In this document: piece by piece, positions 1 through 6,284 of the stretch | Layout: each line of letters opens with the position of its first letter | Position numbering within the stretch: position 1 is the first letter of the stretch | Notes under the pieces: generated by a model | Seen by the model: only the letters and a program-made list of their open reading frames with translations | Told to the model about the DNA's origin: nothing | Database searches by the model: none | Assembly: GCA_017442025.1 (NCBI GenBank) | Contig: JAFSBD010000247.1 | Coordinates: 1-9,140 of the forward strand | Length of the DNA stretch: 9,140 nt | Origin: Clostridia bacterium | GTDB taxonomy: Bacteria; Bacillota; Clostridia; Oscillospirales; QAKW01 | Direction: 5' to 3' | Translations under genes and position numbers: made by a program

Positions 1-1447
1 GTCCCAATTTTCGGCAATAGCGGTTGAGGGAATCGATGCCCATGCGGTCGGCAACCTCATAGAAATAATAGTTGCAGGAATTTTTCAAAGCATCCACGAT
101 GTTTTGCAGGCCGTGGCCGCGGCCGTAGTCGGTATAGACCCAGCAGCGGGGGGTATAGCTGGGGGCATATTTGGTGAAGATACCGGTATCGCGGATCTGC
201 TCCTTGACGTTGATAACCCCTTCCTCCAAGGCGGCAATGCCCGAAGCCATCTTGAAGGTGGAGCCGGGGGCATAGGTGCCGTTGAAGGCGCGGTTGAAAA
301 GAGGCTTGGTTTCGTCGGCAAGTAATTTATTATAATTGGTATCATATTCGGTTTGGGTATAGGTGGGGTAGGTGGCGCTGGCCAAGATCGCGCCGCTATG
401 GATATTGATCGCCACCACCGCACCGGCGTTGGCATCCTCTCCGTCCCGACCGGGCTCGCCCGAGCGGCGGACGATGGTATCAATACATTCTTTGAGGGAA
501 TTCTGGGCTACCTTCTGGATGTTGCTGTCGATGGTCAGAACGACATTGTTGCCGCTTTTGGCCTCATCCAGGGTGGTAACATTCAGCACCTTGCCATCGG
601 AATCCCGCTCGATAACGCGGGTTCCGTCGCTACCCTTGAGCTGGCTCTCCATCGCCTTTTCGATGCCTGCTTTGCCGATGGTATCGTTCATTTTGTAGCC
701 CTTTTGGGCGAGGGCTTCATATTCCTCGGCATAGATTTTGCCCACATACCCCAAAAGGTGGGGGGCAATGGAGGGGTCGGTATAAGAGCGGATGGGCTGG
801 GTATCGATATCCACGCCCGGAAACTCATCGGAAAGCTGCTTGACCGCCGCAACGATATCCACATCCACATTGGCGGCAAACTCATAGGGATTAAAGAGGG
901 AGAAGGTGGTCTGGGTCATTTCATACCGCACCCCTGCGATCTTGCGCTGGTCGGCGGGGGAAAATTTCTCCAGATCGTATTTTTGGATTAAGGCTTCCAT
1001 CGCCTCCTCGGCGGAAGGCTTTCCTTCCAACTTGAGGGTGGCAAGCAACGCCTTCATCTCTTTGCTTGAAAAATCGGTATTGGTCCATTGATAGGGCTCT
1101 TGGGCGGAAAGGGGAAGATGGTCGTAATAAGCGGACTTATGCTCCTCCATCAGCCCGATCAGGGATAAAATAATATCGTTTTGCTGCTCCACCGGCATCA
1201 GGGCGCGGGTGAATTTGATGCAATAGCCGGTGGTGTTGGTCACCAGGCTGACTCCGTTGCAATCATAGATACTGCCGCGGGAGGCGGTAATAGTTTCGGT
1301 GGAATAGATCTTTTGCTTGGATTGCTCTTTATAATAATCCCCGTTGACAAGCTGGAGGCGGATCATCGTTACCAGATAGCAAAAGAAGACCAAAAGAACC
1401 AGCGCCACCACCAAAATGGCGCGGAATTTCCCGTTTTTGAAGGTCAT
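1..1447 (-). CDS. mrdA: Penicillin-binding protein 2 (elongasome transpeptidase), C-terminus cut off by window edge
   Basis: Class B penicillin-binding protein, expected to cross-link peptidoglycan in the lateral wall together with RodA and MreBCD. About 482 codons are present. There is a short cytoplasmic N-terminus, one membrane segment at about residues 9-29, then the class B dimerisation region with the RGSIYDxNG signature near residue 58. The transpeptidase domain shows the active-site SxxK box as STFK (Ser396, Lys399) within YAPGSTFK, and the SxN box as SCN (457-459). The KTG box and C-terminus lie beyond base 1. The ATG at 1447 overlaps the mreD stop by four bases (ATGA), and an excellent AAAGGAGG ribosome site lies 7 bases upstream inside mreD. 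Position directly after mreD supports the PBP2 rather than the SpoVD/FtsI role. The family assignment is strong; the exact gene name (mrdA or pbpA) is conventional. Confidence 0.93.
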   Translation of the reverse strand, partial: MTFKNGKFRAILVVALVLLVFFCYLVTMIRLQLVNGDYYKEQSKQKIYSTETITASRGSIYDCNGVSLVTNTTGYCIKFTRALMPVEQQNDIILSLIGLMEEHKSAYYDHLPLSAQEPYQWTNTDFSSKEMKALLATLKLEGKPSAEEAMEALIQKYDLEKFSPADQRKIAGVRYEMTQTTFSLFNPYEFAANVDVDIVAAVKQLSDEFPGVDIDTQPIRSYTDPSIAPHLLGYVGKIYAEEYEALAQKGYKMNDTIGKAGIEKAMESQLKGSDGTRVIERDSDGKVLNVTTLDEAKSGNNVVLTIDSNIQKVAQNSLKECIDTIVRRSGEPGRDGEDANAGAVVAINIHSGAILASATYPTYTQTEYDTNYNKLLADETKPLFNRAFNGTYAPGSTFKMASGIAALEEGVINVKEQIRDTGIFTKYAPSYTPRCWVYTDYGRGHGLQNIVDALKNSCNYYFYEVADRMGIDSLNRYCRKLG

Positions 1448-1968
1448 TCAAGTTCCTCCTTTGCTCGGAATTTACAATCGTAGTGCCATAAGATCCAATA
1501 GAGGGGGAAGGCAAAAAGCCCGGTGAAGAAAAAGGTGGGCAGGATCTGATGGACAAGGGCGGAGCCAAAGGAAAGGCCATCCCAAAGGAGCAGGTGGTAA
1601 AGATAATCCAAAAGTTGCTGCAGAAGGGTCAGCCCCAGCGCGGTGAAGAGATAGACAATAAATTTACGCTGAAAAATAAGCTCCACCAAAATAGCAAGAA
1701 TATAGCCGGCAAACATGAAAAGGATAGCATCGGTCCCCACCAGCGAGGCGGTGGTCAGTTGGGAGAGCAGGCCGGCGATCAGCCCAAACCAAGCGGAAAA
1801 GGCGGGGGTCTCAAAAAAGGCGATCCCCACCGCAAGGAGCAATAAAAGAGAAGGCGCGCACCCTAAAAAGCGCACGCCAAAAGCCGGTACACTTTGCAAA
1901 ACAAAGCATACCAGCGTTAAAACAACATATAGAATAAATTTCCAATAACTTTTCGGTCTGCTAAACAT
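1444..1968 (-). CDS. mreD: Rod shape-determining protein MreD
   Basis: A 174-residue, very hydrophobic protein with roughly five to six membrane segments (about residues 9-30, 38-52, 56-74, 80-96, 101-125 and 140-162) and a short basic/acidic tail. MreD is the integral-membrane partner of MreC in the elongasome. Size and hydropathy fit the family (usually 160-180 residues). MreD sequences are poorly conserved, so the call rests heavily on position between mreC and PBP2. Its ATG at 1968 shares one base with the mreC stop (TAATG). No good ribosome site precedes it, which implies translation by termination-reinitiation from mreC. Its stop overlaps the PBP2 start. Confidence 0.9.
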   Translation of the reverse strand: MFSRPKSYWKFILYVVLTLVCFVLQSVPAFGVRFLGCAPSLLLLLAVGIAFFETPAFSAWFGLIAGLLSQLTTASLVGTDAILFMFAGYILAILVELIFQRKFIVYLFTALGLTLLQQLLDYLYHLLLWDGLSFGSALVHQILPTFFFTGLFAFPLYWILWHYDCKFRAKEELE

Positions 1969-2807
1969 TAGCGCTCACTTTCAAAGTTGGTGATCACAAA
2001 AACAGTGCTGACCTCATCGACATCCACCGCCGGCTCCAAAACCGCATATTGGGAGATGCCATGGCTTTCGGTGCGCAACTCCCGCACCCGCCCCAGCAGG
2101 ATCCCCTTGGGGAAAACGCCGCCCACGCCGCTGGTCTCCACCGCATCACCGCTTTGGAGAACCACGCCGGTATGGAGATAGGCCAGTTTCAAAAGCCCCT
2201 GCTCCGAAAGGTCATATTCCCAATCCAATACCCCAACGTCCCGGGTGCGGGTAACGATGGCACCGATCTCGCAGGAGGAATCCAAAACGGTGGAGACCTT
2301 GCTCCAGGTCAAGCCCAGCTCGCTGATATAGCCAACAACACCGTCCGCGGTCATGACAAGGTCCTTTTTTTCAAGCCCGTCGGCCGATCCTTTATTGAGG
2401 GTGAGGGTATGGGAATAGCCGTTTTGATCGCTACCCACTACCAAGCAATCTTCAAAAACAAAGTCGGTATGCTCGGCAGCAATGCCCAACATCGCTTTGA
2501 GGCTTTGGTTTTCGGTGGCATAGCCTTCGGCATCGCGGATCAACTGCCCCACGCTGGCAAGCTGCTGCTTGAGCTTGGCATTTTCCGCCTCCAGTTCCTC
2601 ATAGTCGGTATAGGCCTTCACCAGGTTTCCGCCGTATTTGATAACCGTGGAGCAAAAACTCTGGATGGGCGTAACCAAAGAACCGGCAATATTTTCAAGG
2701 ATGGAAAGATGGCCGTTGGTTGCGGTATCCAGCGTGAGCATCCCCAGCAAAAGCGCGGCAACAACGCAGATGGCGATGAAGGTTTTGGATTTAAAGAACC
2801 CGCTCAT
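1968..2807 (-). CDS. mreC: Rod shape-determining protein MreC
   Basis: A 279-residue bitopic membrane protein linking MreB filaments to the periplasm-side wall synthases. It has a short cytoplasmic N-terminus, one membrane helix at about residues 9-27 and a coiled coil at about 68-105 (YEELEAENAKLKQQL followed by more heptads). The MreC double beta-barrel domain follows from about 120 onward, with the typical GSADGLEKKDLVMTADGVVGYI and VGGVFPKGILLGRV stretches. The frame stays open upstream to an ATG at 2873, but those 22 residues lie inside the mreB 3' end and are not MreC-like. The ATG at 2807 gives the canonical short N-terminus and shares one base with the mreB stop (TAATG). No clear Shine-Dalgarno precedes it, so coupling to mreB is likely. 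Confidence 0.95.
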   Translation of the reverse strand: MSGFFKSKTFIAICVVAALLLGMLTLDTATNGHLSILENIAGSLVTPIQSFCSTVIKYGGNLVKAYTDYEELEAENAKLKQQLASVGQLIRDAEGYATENQSLKAMLGIAAEHTDFVFEDCLVVGSDQNGYSHTLTLNKGSADGLEKKDLVMTADGVVGYISELGLTWSKVSTVLDSSCEIGAIVTRTRDVGVLDWEYDLSEQGLLKLAYLHTGVVLQSGDAVETSGVGGVFPKGILLGRVRELRTESHGISQYAVLEPAVDVDEVSTVFVITNFESER

Positions 2808-3853
2808 TATCGGGTGAGGGATGCCCAGAGAACGGGGTTCTCCAGGCTCTTGCCGGTGCCCAGCGCAACGCAATCCAGGGGATTTTCGGCGATATAAACA
2901 GGCATGCCGGTTACTTTATTGATCAAAACATCCAAGCCCCGCAGCAGCGCACCGCCGCCGGTACGAGTAATACCATGGTCGATGATATCCGCCGCCAGTT
3001 CGGGGGGCGTATCTTCCAGGGTCTGCTTGATTGCATCAATGACGACCTGCACCGATTCGGCCAGCGCCTCGCGGATATGGGCGGCGCTGATATCCACATT
3101 CTTGGGCAGGCCGGTGATCAGGTCGCGGCCGCGCACGCTCATAGAGCCTTCGTTCTGATAGGGGTGGGCAGAGCCGATGGCGAATTTGATCTCCTCGGCG
3201 GTGCGATCGCCGATCAGCAGGTTAAAGTGCTTTTTCACATAAGCAACGATGGCGGCATCAAAGGAATCGCCTGCCACCCTTACCGAGCGGGAGGAAACGA
3301 TACCGCCCAGGGAAATAACAGCAACCTCGGAGGTGCCGCCGCCGATATCAACAACCATACTGCCGGTCGGTTCACCAACAGGCAGACCCGCGCCGATTGC
3401 GGCCGCCAACGGCTCTTCGATGATCCGAACGTCCTTGGCGCCGGTCTCATAGGCGGCATTTTCCACTGCACGGTGCTCCACATCGGTAACCCCGAAGGGG
3501 ATGCAGATCAGGATGCGCTTTTTGGTGAAGGCATTATGGCCCATGGTCTTGCGGAGGAAGAAGCGGAGCATGGCGGCGCCGCTTTCGAAGTCGGCAATAA
3601 CGCCCTCCTTGAGGGGACGAACCGCCCGAATGCTATCGGGGGTACGGCCGATCATATCCTTGGCCTCCTGACCCACCGCGACAACACGGTTGGCGGCGGT
3701 ATCGATGGCAACAACGCTGGGCTCCCGCAGGATAATGCCCTTTCCGCTGCGATAGACAATGGTGTTGGCGGTGCCTAAATCGATACCGATATCGGTATAA
3801 TTGGAGAAGCGGGGGAACTTGAGGTTCTTCATATTTTTAACAAAATCAAACAT
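2807..3853 (-). CDS. mreB: Rod shape-determining protein MreB, bacterial actin
   Basis: A 348-residue actin-fold ATPase that polymerises under the membrane and directs lateral wall synthesis. Visible motifs are phosphate-1 DIGIDLGTANT (21-31), connect-1 EEPLAAAIGAG (146-156), phosphate-2 VVDIGGGTSEVAV (167-179) and the adenosine loop GITRTGGGALLRGLD (294-308). The length is normal, with about 17 residues before the first beta strand. The adenosine loop carries Arg297 where the family usually has a hydrophobic residue. The start at 3853 is preceded by GAAAGGA about 10 bases upstream, inside the end of maf, and only 7 bases separate maf from mreB. It could be the paralogue Mbl or MreBH, but being first in an mreBCD run favours MreB. 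Confidence 0.97.
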   Translation of the reverse strand: MFDFVKNMKNLKFPRFSNYTDIGIDLGTANTIVYRSGKGIILREPSVVAIDTAANRVVAVGQEAKDMIGRTPDSIRAVRPLKEGVIADFESGAAMLRFFLRKTMGHNAFTKKRILICIPFGVTDVEHRAVENAAYETGAKDVRIIEEPLAAAIGAGLPVGEPTGSMVVDIGGGTSEVAVISLGGIVSSRSVRVAGDSFDAAIVAYVKKHFNLLIGDRTAEEIKFAIGSAHPYQNEGSMSVRGRDLITGLPKNVDISAAHIREALAESVQVVIDAIKQTLEDTPPELAADIIDHGITRTGGGALLRGLDVLINKVTGMPVYIAENPLDCVALGTGKSLENPVLWASLTR

Positions 3854-3860
3854 GGTGGAT

Positions 3861-4409
3861 CTATCCTTTCAACTGGGTTATAACTTGCTCGAATTTTTCG
3901 GTGGGGAAGCCCATGATATTATGATAACTGCCGCCGATCCTGCAAACAAAATCGGTCTCCTGAATGCCGTAGCTCCCGGCCTTGTCCATGGGCTTGCCGG
4001 TGGCGATATATGCGGCGATCTCCTCGGCGCTCAAGGTGCGAAAGTGCACCTCCGAACGATCGGTAAAGGTGCGGGATACCCCGTCTTTTTCCAGATAAAC
4101 GCCGGTATAAACTTCATGCACATTCCCGCTCAGGGCGCAAAGCATCTGCTCCGCTTCCCGGGCCGATGCGGGCTTGCCCAAGATCTTGCCTTGGAAAGCA
4201 ACCACCGTATCGGCGGCGACCAGCAGAGCGCCGCTTTGGTTTTTCACCGATCGCCCTTTTCCTTCCGCCAGGGCGGCAACCAATGCCGCAGGCTCTCGGA
4301 TCAGGATCTGCCCTTCATCAAAATCGGGGCGGATAACGGTGATCTCATGGCCCAACTCCTCCAGCAATTGCTTGCGGCGGGGCGAGCCGGATGCTAAAAG
4401 AATTTTCAT
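3861..4409 (-). CDS. maf: Maf-family nucleoside triphosphate pyrophosphatase (dTTP/UTP type)
   Basis: A 182-residue cytoplasmic Maf protein. It hydrolyses non-canonical or excess nucleoside triphosphates to the monophosphate plus pyrophosphate. In Bacillus, Maf overproduction blocks septation. Motifs in order are SGSPRR (7-12), ADTVV with the catalytic acidic residue (66-70), LGKP (77-80), LSGNVHEVYTG (93-103), MDKAGSYGIQ (141-150) and GSYHNIMGFP (160-169). The DKAGSYGIQ form fits the YhdE-like dTTP/UTP group rather than the YceF-like 7-methyl-GTP group. The ATG at 4409 overlaps the zapA stop by four bases (ATGA) and lacks a recognisable ribosome site, so coupling to zapA is expected. Confidence 0.95.
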   Translation of the reverse strand: MKILLASGSPRRKQLLEELGHEITVIRPDFDEGQILIREPAALVAALAEGKGRSVKNQSGALLVAADTVVAFQGKILGKPASAREAEQMLCALSGNVHEVYTGVYLEKDGVSRTFTDRSEVHFRTLSAEEIAAYIATGKPMDKAGSYGIQETDFVCRIGGSYHNIMGFPTEKFEQVITQLKG

Positions 4410-4762
4410 GAATGGAAGCCGATCTGGCCCATTTCATATTGGGCGAGTTGCTGGCGCAGCATTTCATTTTCAAGCTGCAGCTTGCGCTGAGCATCGGTGC
4501 TGGCCTCCAATTGCACCAGATAGTCCCGCATTTCTTCCCGCAGGCGGGCGCAGGCGGCCTTATTTTTTTCGTTCTCATCGCAGAGATCCAGGCAGCTCAA
4601 AATCGCCGCCAGGCCGAAATTCAGCTTACTGCTACCGCTCAAAAGCGTGCGGATCTTGGTATCAACCGTATTGGCGAGCCGCAGGGTATACTCCCGCTCT
4701 TCGTCGGTAGAAACAACAAATTCATGGCCGGCAATGGAAATACTGATCTTATTCTTTCCCAT
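4406..4762 (-). CDS. zapA: Cell division protein ZapA
   Basis: A 118-residue ZapA-like protein that bundles FtsZ protofilaments at the division ring. The N-terminal half has the ZapA beta-rich head (ISISIAGHEFVVSTDEEREYTLRLANTVDTKI form, residues 5-37). The C-terminal part, about 65-112, is a long charged alpha-helical coiled coil rich in Glu, Lys, Gln and Leu. Size is within the usual range. It is the first gene of the leftward operon. Its ATG at 4762 has a strong AGGGGAGG ribosome site a few bases upstream and a consensus sigma-A promoter about 33 bases away. Placing a divisome factor at the head of the maf-mre operon suggests co-expression of septation and elongation functions. Confidence 0.88.
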   Translation of the reverse strand: MGKNKISISIAGHEFVVSTDEEREYTLRLANTVDTKIRTLLSGSSKLNFGLAAILSCLDLCDENEKNKAACARLREEMRDYLVQLEASTDAQRKLQLENEMLRQQLAQYEMGQIGFHS

Positions 4763-4794
4763 AACATCCTCCCCTAAAAATCTTTTACTAATCT

Positions 4795-4823
4795 ATTATA
4801 AAGTATTGAGCAAAATATTTCAA
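4795..4823 (-). promoter_or_regulatory. Sigma-A promoter of the zapA-maf-mreBCD-PBP2 operon
   Basis: On the minus strand the -35 box TTGAAA (4818-4823) and a perfect -10 box TATAAT (4795-4800) are separated by 17 bases. The predicted start is near 4788, giving a leader of about 26 bases that contains the zapA ribosome site. No other good promoter was noticed inside the operon. Confidence 0.85.
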
Positions 4824-4831
4824 GATAATAT

Positions 4832-4860
4832 TTGACATGAATTGTAAAATTATATACAAT
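4832..4860 (+). promoter_or_regulatory. Sigma-A promoter of the AEC transporter gene
   Basis: A perfect -35 TTGACA (4832-4837), a 17-base spacer and a -10 TACAAT (4855-4860). The predicted start is near 4866-4867, right at the ribosome site. Its -35 box is only 8 bases from the divergent zapA -35 box, so two polymerases may compete for the site. Confidence 0.85.
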
Positions 4861-4865
4861 AGAGC

Positions 4866-4873
4866 GGAGGTGA
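4866..4873 (+). promoter_or_regulatory. Ribosome binding site that fixes the AEC start
   Basis: GGAGGTGA at 4866-4873, 8 bases (counting from the GGAGG core) before the ATG at 4879. It decides against the longer in-frame ATG at 4837, which lies inside the -35 box and has no ribosome site. The predicted transcript begins almost exactly at this element. Confidence 0.85.
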
Positions 4874-4878
4874 ATTCG

Positions 4879-5811
4879 ATGCAGTTTTTTGAATATATGT
4901 TGGCCGCCCTCGGGCAGGTATCCATTCTGGCGATTTTGGTGGCGGTGGGCTATTTTTGCGATAAGGCAAAGCTTTATACCGAAACCACCGCCAAGGCCTG
5001 CAACGATCTGCTTTTTTATATTATAACCCCCGCGGTGATCATCCACTCTTTTATGAATGTGGAGTTCACCAAAGAAAACGGATTTTCCTATCTGATCTTC
5101 TTTGGGATCATCGCGGCGTTTCATATTTTTGGTATGTTGGTGACGAAACCGCTGTTTCGGTCTTCGGGGGAGAATCGCTCCATCTTTCAGTATGCCGCCA
5201 TGTTTGGCAACATGGGGTATATGGGCCTGCCGCTGGCCAAAGCAGTGGCGGGGGATATCGGTGTTTTTTATTGCTCCGCGGCGGTGGTGGTTTTTAACAT
5301 TTTTGCCTTCACCTACGGCATCCGCCTGATGGAAAAAGGCTCAGGCAAGCTGGAATGGAAAAAACTGCTGATCAACCCCGGAACTTTGGGTATTCTCATC
5401 GGTCTGCCCCTCTTTTTACTGAATCTGCAACTCCCCGCGGTGATCAGCAAACCCATCGAATATCTCGGCAGTTTGAATACCCCGCTGGCCATGCTGATGT
5501 TCGGCACCTACCTGGCCCATACCGATCTTTTGGGGATGTTTCGCCAGAAGGAAAATTATATCGTTGCCGCTGTCAAACTTTTAGTTCTTCCTCTGGCATC
5601 CATCGGCGTTTTATGGCTCTGCGGTGTGCGGGGTGCCATGCTGGTAACCGCCGCCGTTTGTTGCGGCGCGCCCACCGCCAATAATACCGCCATGTTTGCC
5701 GCCAAATACGGCCGCGATACCGGCACCGCCTCCAAAGTGAGCGGGTTTACCAGCATACTCTCAATTTTAACATTGCCCATCTGTATCGCATTGGCAGATT
5801 TTATCGGGTAA
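4879..5811 (+). CDS. AEC (auxin efflux carrier) family transporter
   Basis: A 310-residue integral membrane protein with about ten hydrophobic segments in two halves joined by a polar stretch (KGSGKLEWKKLL, about residues 155-168). This is the usual AEC layout. Family-like features are the FYIITPAVIIHSF helix near residue 50, the YAAMFGNMGYMGLPLAKA stretch near 105-122, and the C-terminal GAPTANNTAMFAAKYG segment near 270-285. Bacterial members export or exchange organic acids such as malate or malonate; the substrate here cannot be read from sequence. The start at 4879 is chosen over 4837 because of the ribosome site and promoter positions. It is monocistronic, and its TAA stop is fused with the left arm of a TA-flanked palindrome. 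Confidence 0.9.
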   Translation: MQFFEYMLAALGQVSILAILVAVGYFCDKAKLYTETTAKACNDLLFYIITPAVIIHSFMNVEFTKENGFSYLIFFGIIAAFHIFGMLVTKPLFRSSGENRSIFQYAAMFGNMGYMGLPLAKAVAGDIGVFYCSAAVVVFNIFAFTYGIRLMEKGSGKLEWKKLLINPGTLGILIGLPLFLLNLQLPAVISKPIEYLGSLNTPLAMLMFGTYLAHTDLLGMFRQKENYIVAAVKLLVLPLASIGVLWLCGVRGAMLVTAAVCCGAPTANNTAMFAAKYGRDTGTASKVSGFTSILSILTLPICIALADFIG

Positions 5812-5913
5812 AACCGTTGAAATGGGCGCATCTTTCCATTTTCCTCATTCGACGTATCGACATACGCCTTCATTCGGACAAATGTAAACCTGCATCCCAT
5901 TTGAACGGTTTTA
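5809..5913. repeat. 105-bp imperfect palindrome, MITE-like, flanked by TA
   Basis: The outer arms 5809-5826 and 5896-5913 are inverted repeats of 18 bases with one mismatch (TAAAACCGTTGAAATGGG form). Complementarity continues inward imperfectly: GCATCTTTCCATTTTCC on the left matches the reverse complement of the GGACAAATGTAAACCTGC stretch at about 10 of 17 positions or more with small gaps. The centre is a short hairpin, CGTAT-CGAC-ATACG (5853-5866), close to the symmetry point at 5861. The outermost bases on both sides are TA, as expected for a TA target duplication of an IS630/Tc1-mariner-type miniature element. No protein is encoded. It may alternatively be a structured 3' untranslated region. 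The palindrome is seen directly; the mobile origin is inference. Confidence 0.8.
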
Positions 5914-5929
5914 AGTTGGCATGAATAAG

Positions 5930-5959
5930 AAAAAAGCCGCCCGAAAAGGCGGCTTTTTT
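5930..5959. terminator. Bidirectional Rho-independent terminator between the AEC gene and the Cys-rich small gene
   Basis: A perfect 12-bp stem (5930-5941 with 5948-5959), its core GCCGCC/GGCGGC, with a 6-base loop. A six-A run on the left and a six-T run on the right make it work in both directions. It ends the AEC transcript on the plus strand. On the minus strand it ends the small cysteine-rich gene, whose stop codon lies 15 bases away. Confidence 0.93.
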
Positions 5960-5974
5960 AGACTTTTGAAATGG

Positions 5975-6166
5975 CTATTTTTTGTTTGCATTTCTTTTGA
6001 ATTTTGGCTTGGGCGGAATGGATAAATCGGATAGTTCTATCTGAAGCCTACTAACATATGAACCGCATTTTTTGGTTGCTTTTTCTTGCGTTAAAGAACA
6101 GTTTCCTTGTTTCCAATAAATGCAAAACCCGCTTTCGGAGCAAGAGCCTTTTTCGCCATACTGCAT
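5975..6166 (-). CDS. Small four-cysteine protein of unknown function
   Basis: A 63-residue protein I do not recognise. The N-terminal half holds four cysteines spaced C9-x5-C15-x7-C23-x10-C34, in the context SCSESGFCIYWKQGNCS and KKCGSY, so a small metal-binding or Fe-S fold is possible. The C-terminal tail is basic and proline-containing (PPKPKFKRNANKK). There is no signal peptide or membrane segment. In-frame starts exist at 6175 (GTG), 6172 (ATG) and 6166 (ATG). The last is preferred because GAGG at 6175-6178 sits 8 bases upstream of it. A good promoter precedes it and a strong terminator follows, which argues for a real gene. It diverges from the XRE gene, and its base composition is visibly lower in GC than the flanks. 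A role paired with that regulator is only inference. Confidence 0.7.
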   Translation of the reverse strand: MQYGEKGSCSESGFCIYWKQGNCSLTQEKATKKCGSYVSRLQIELSDLSIPPKPKFKRNANKK

Positions 6167-6190
6167 GATCATCACCTCGGTTTCGACACC

Positions 6191-6219
6191 ATTATACAGT
6201 ATTGTCTATCAAATAGCAA
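6191..6219 (-). promoter_or_regulatory. Promoter of the Cys-rich small gene
   Basis: On the minus strand, a perfect -10 TATAAT (6191-6196) and a -35 TTGCTA (6214-6219) are separated by 17 bases. The predicted start near 6184 gives a leader of about 18 bases. An imperfect inverted repeat covers the -35 box and spacer, consistent with repression at this site. Confidence 0.7.
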
Positions 6220-6221
6220 TA
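6200..6221. promoter_or_regulatory. Candidate operator over the -35 region of the Cys-rich gene promoter
   Basis: Imperfect inverted repeat TATTGtCTAT-caa-ATAGCAATA (6200-6209 and 6213-6221, one bulged T). It lies on the promoter of the small cysteine gene, between it and the divergent XRE gene. It is a plausible binding site for the neighbouring repressor, but AT-rich sequence gives such repeats by chance. Confidence 0.35.
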
Positions 6222-6233
6222 GTATCCAATCAG

Positions 6234-6268
6234 AAAGTTTATGTTTTATATCATTTAGCATAAACTTT
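6234..6268. promoter_or_regulatory. Perfect 10-bp inverted repeat upstream of the XRE gene (candidate operator)
   Basis: AAAGTTTATG (6234-6243) and CATAAACTTT (6259-6268) are perfect inverted repeats separated by 15 bases. The repeat ends 4 bases before the XRE ribosome site GAGGTG (6273-6278). The position suits autoregulation by the XRE protein, or an RNA hairpin next to the ribosome site. I could not find a convincing plus-strand promoter here, so the transcription start relative to the repeat is unknown. Confidence 0.5.
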
Positions 6269-6284
6269 TATTGAGGTGATGGAT

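Noticed and set aside
353..1091. Plus-strand frames opposite the PBP2 gene
   Set aside because: The minus strand encodes an uninterrupted PBP2 with SxxK and SxN boxes. The plus frames have no family resemblance.
2808..2873. 22-residue N-terminal extension of MreC
   Set aside because: It lies inside the mreB 3' end. The internal ATG at 2807 gives the normal MreC start and the TAATG coupling seen again at mreC/mreD.
2049..3778. Long plus-strand open frames opposite mreC and mreB (282 and 267 codons)
   Set aside because: They are antisense shadows of well-recognised genes in GC-biased codons, with low-complexity Gly/Ala/His-rich translations and no convincing ribosome sites.
5556..5900. Minus-strand frame crossing from the palindrome into the AEC gene
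   Set aside because: It is antisense to a clear transporter gene, begins inside the inverted-repeat element and has no ribosome site or known motif.
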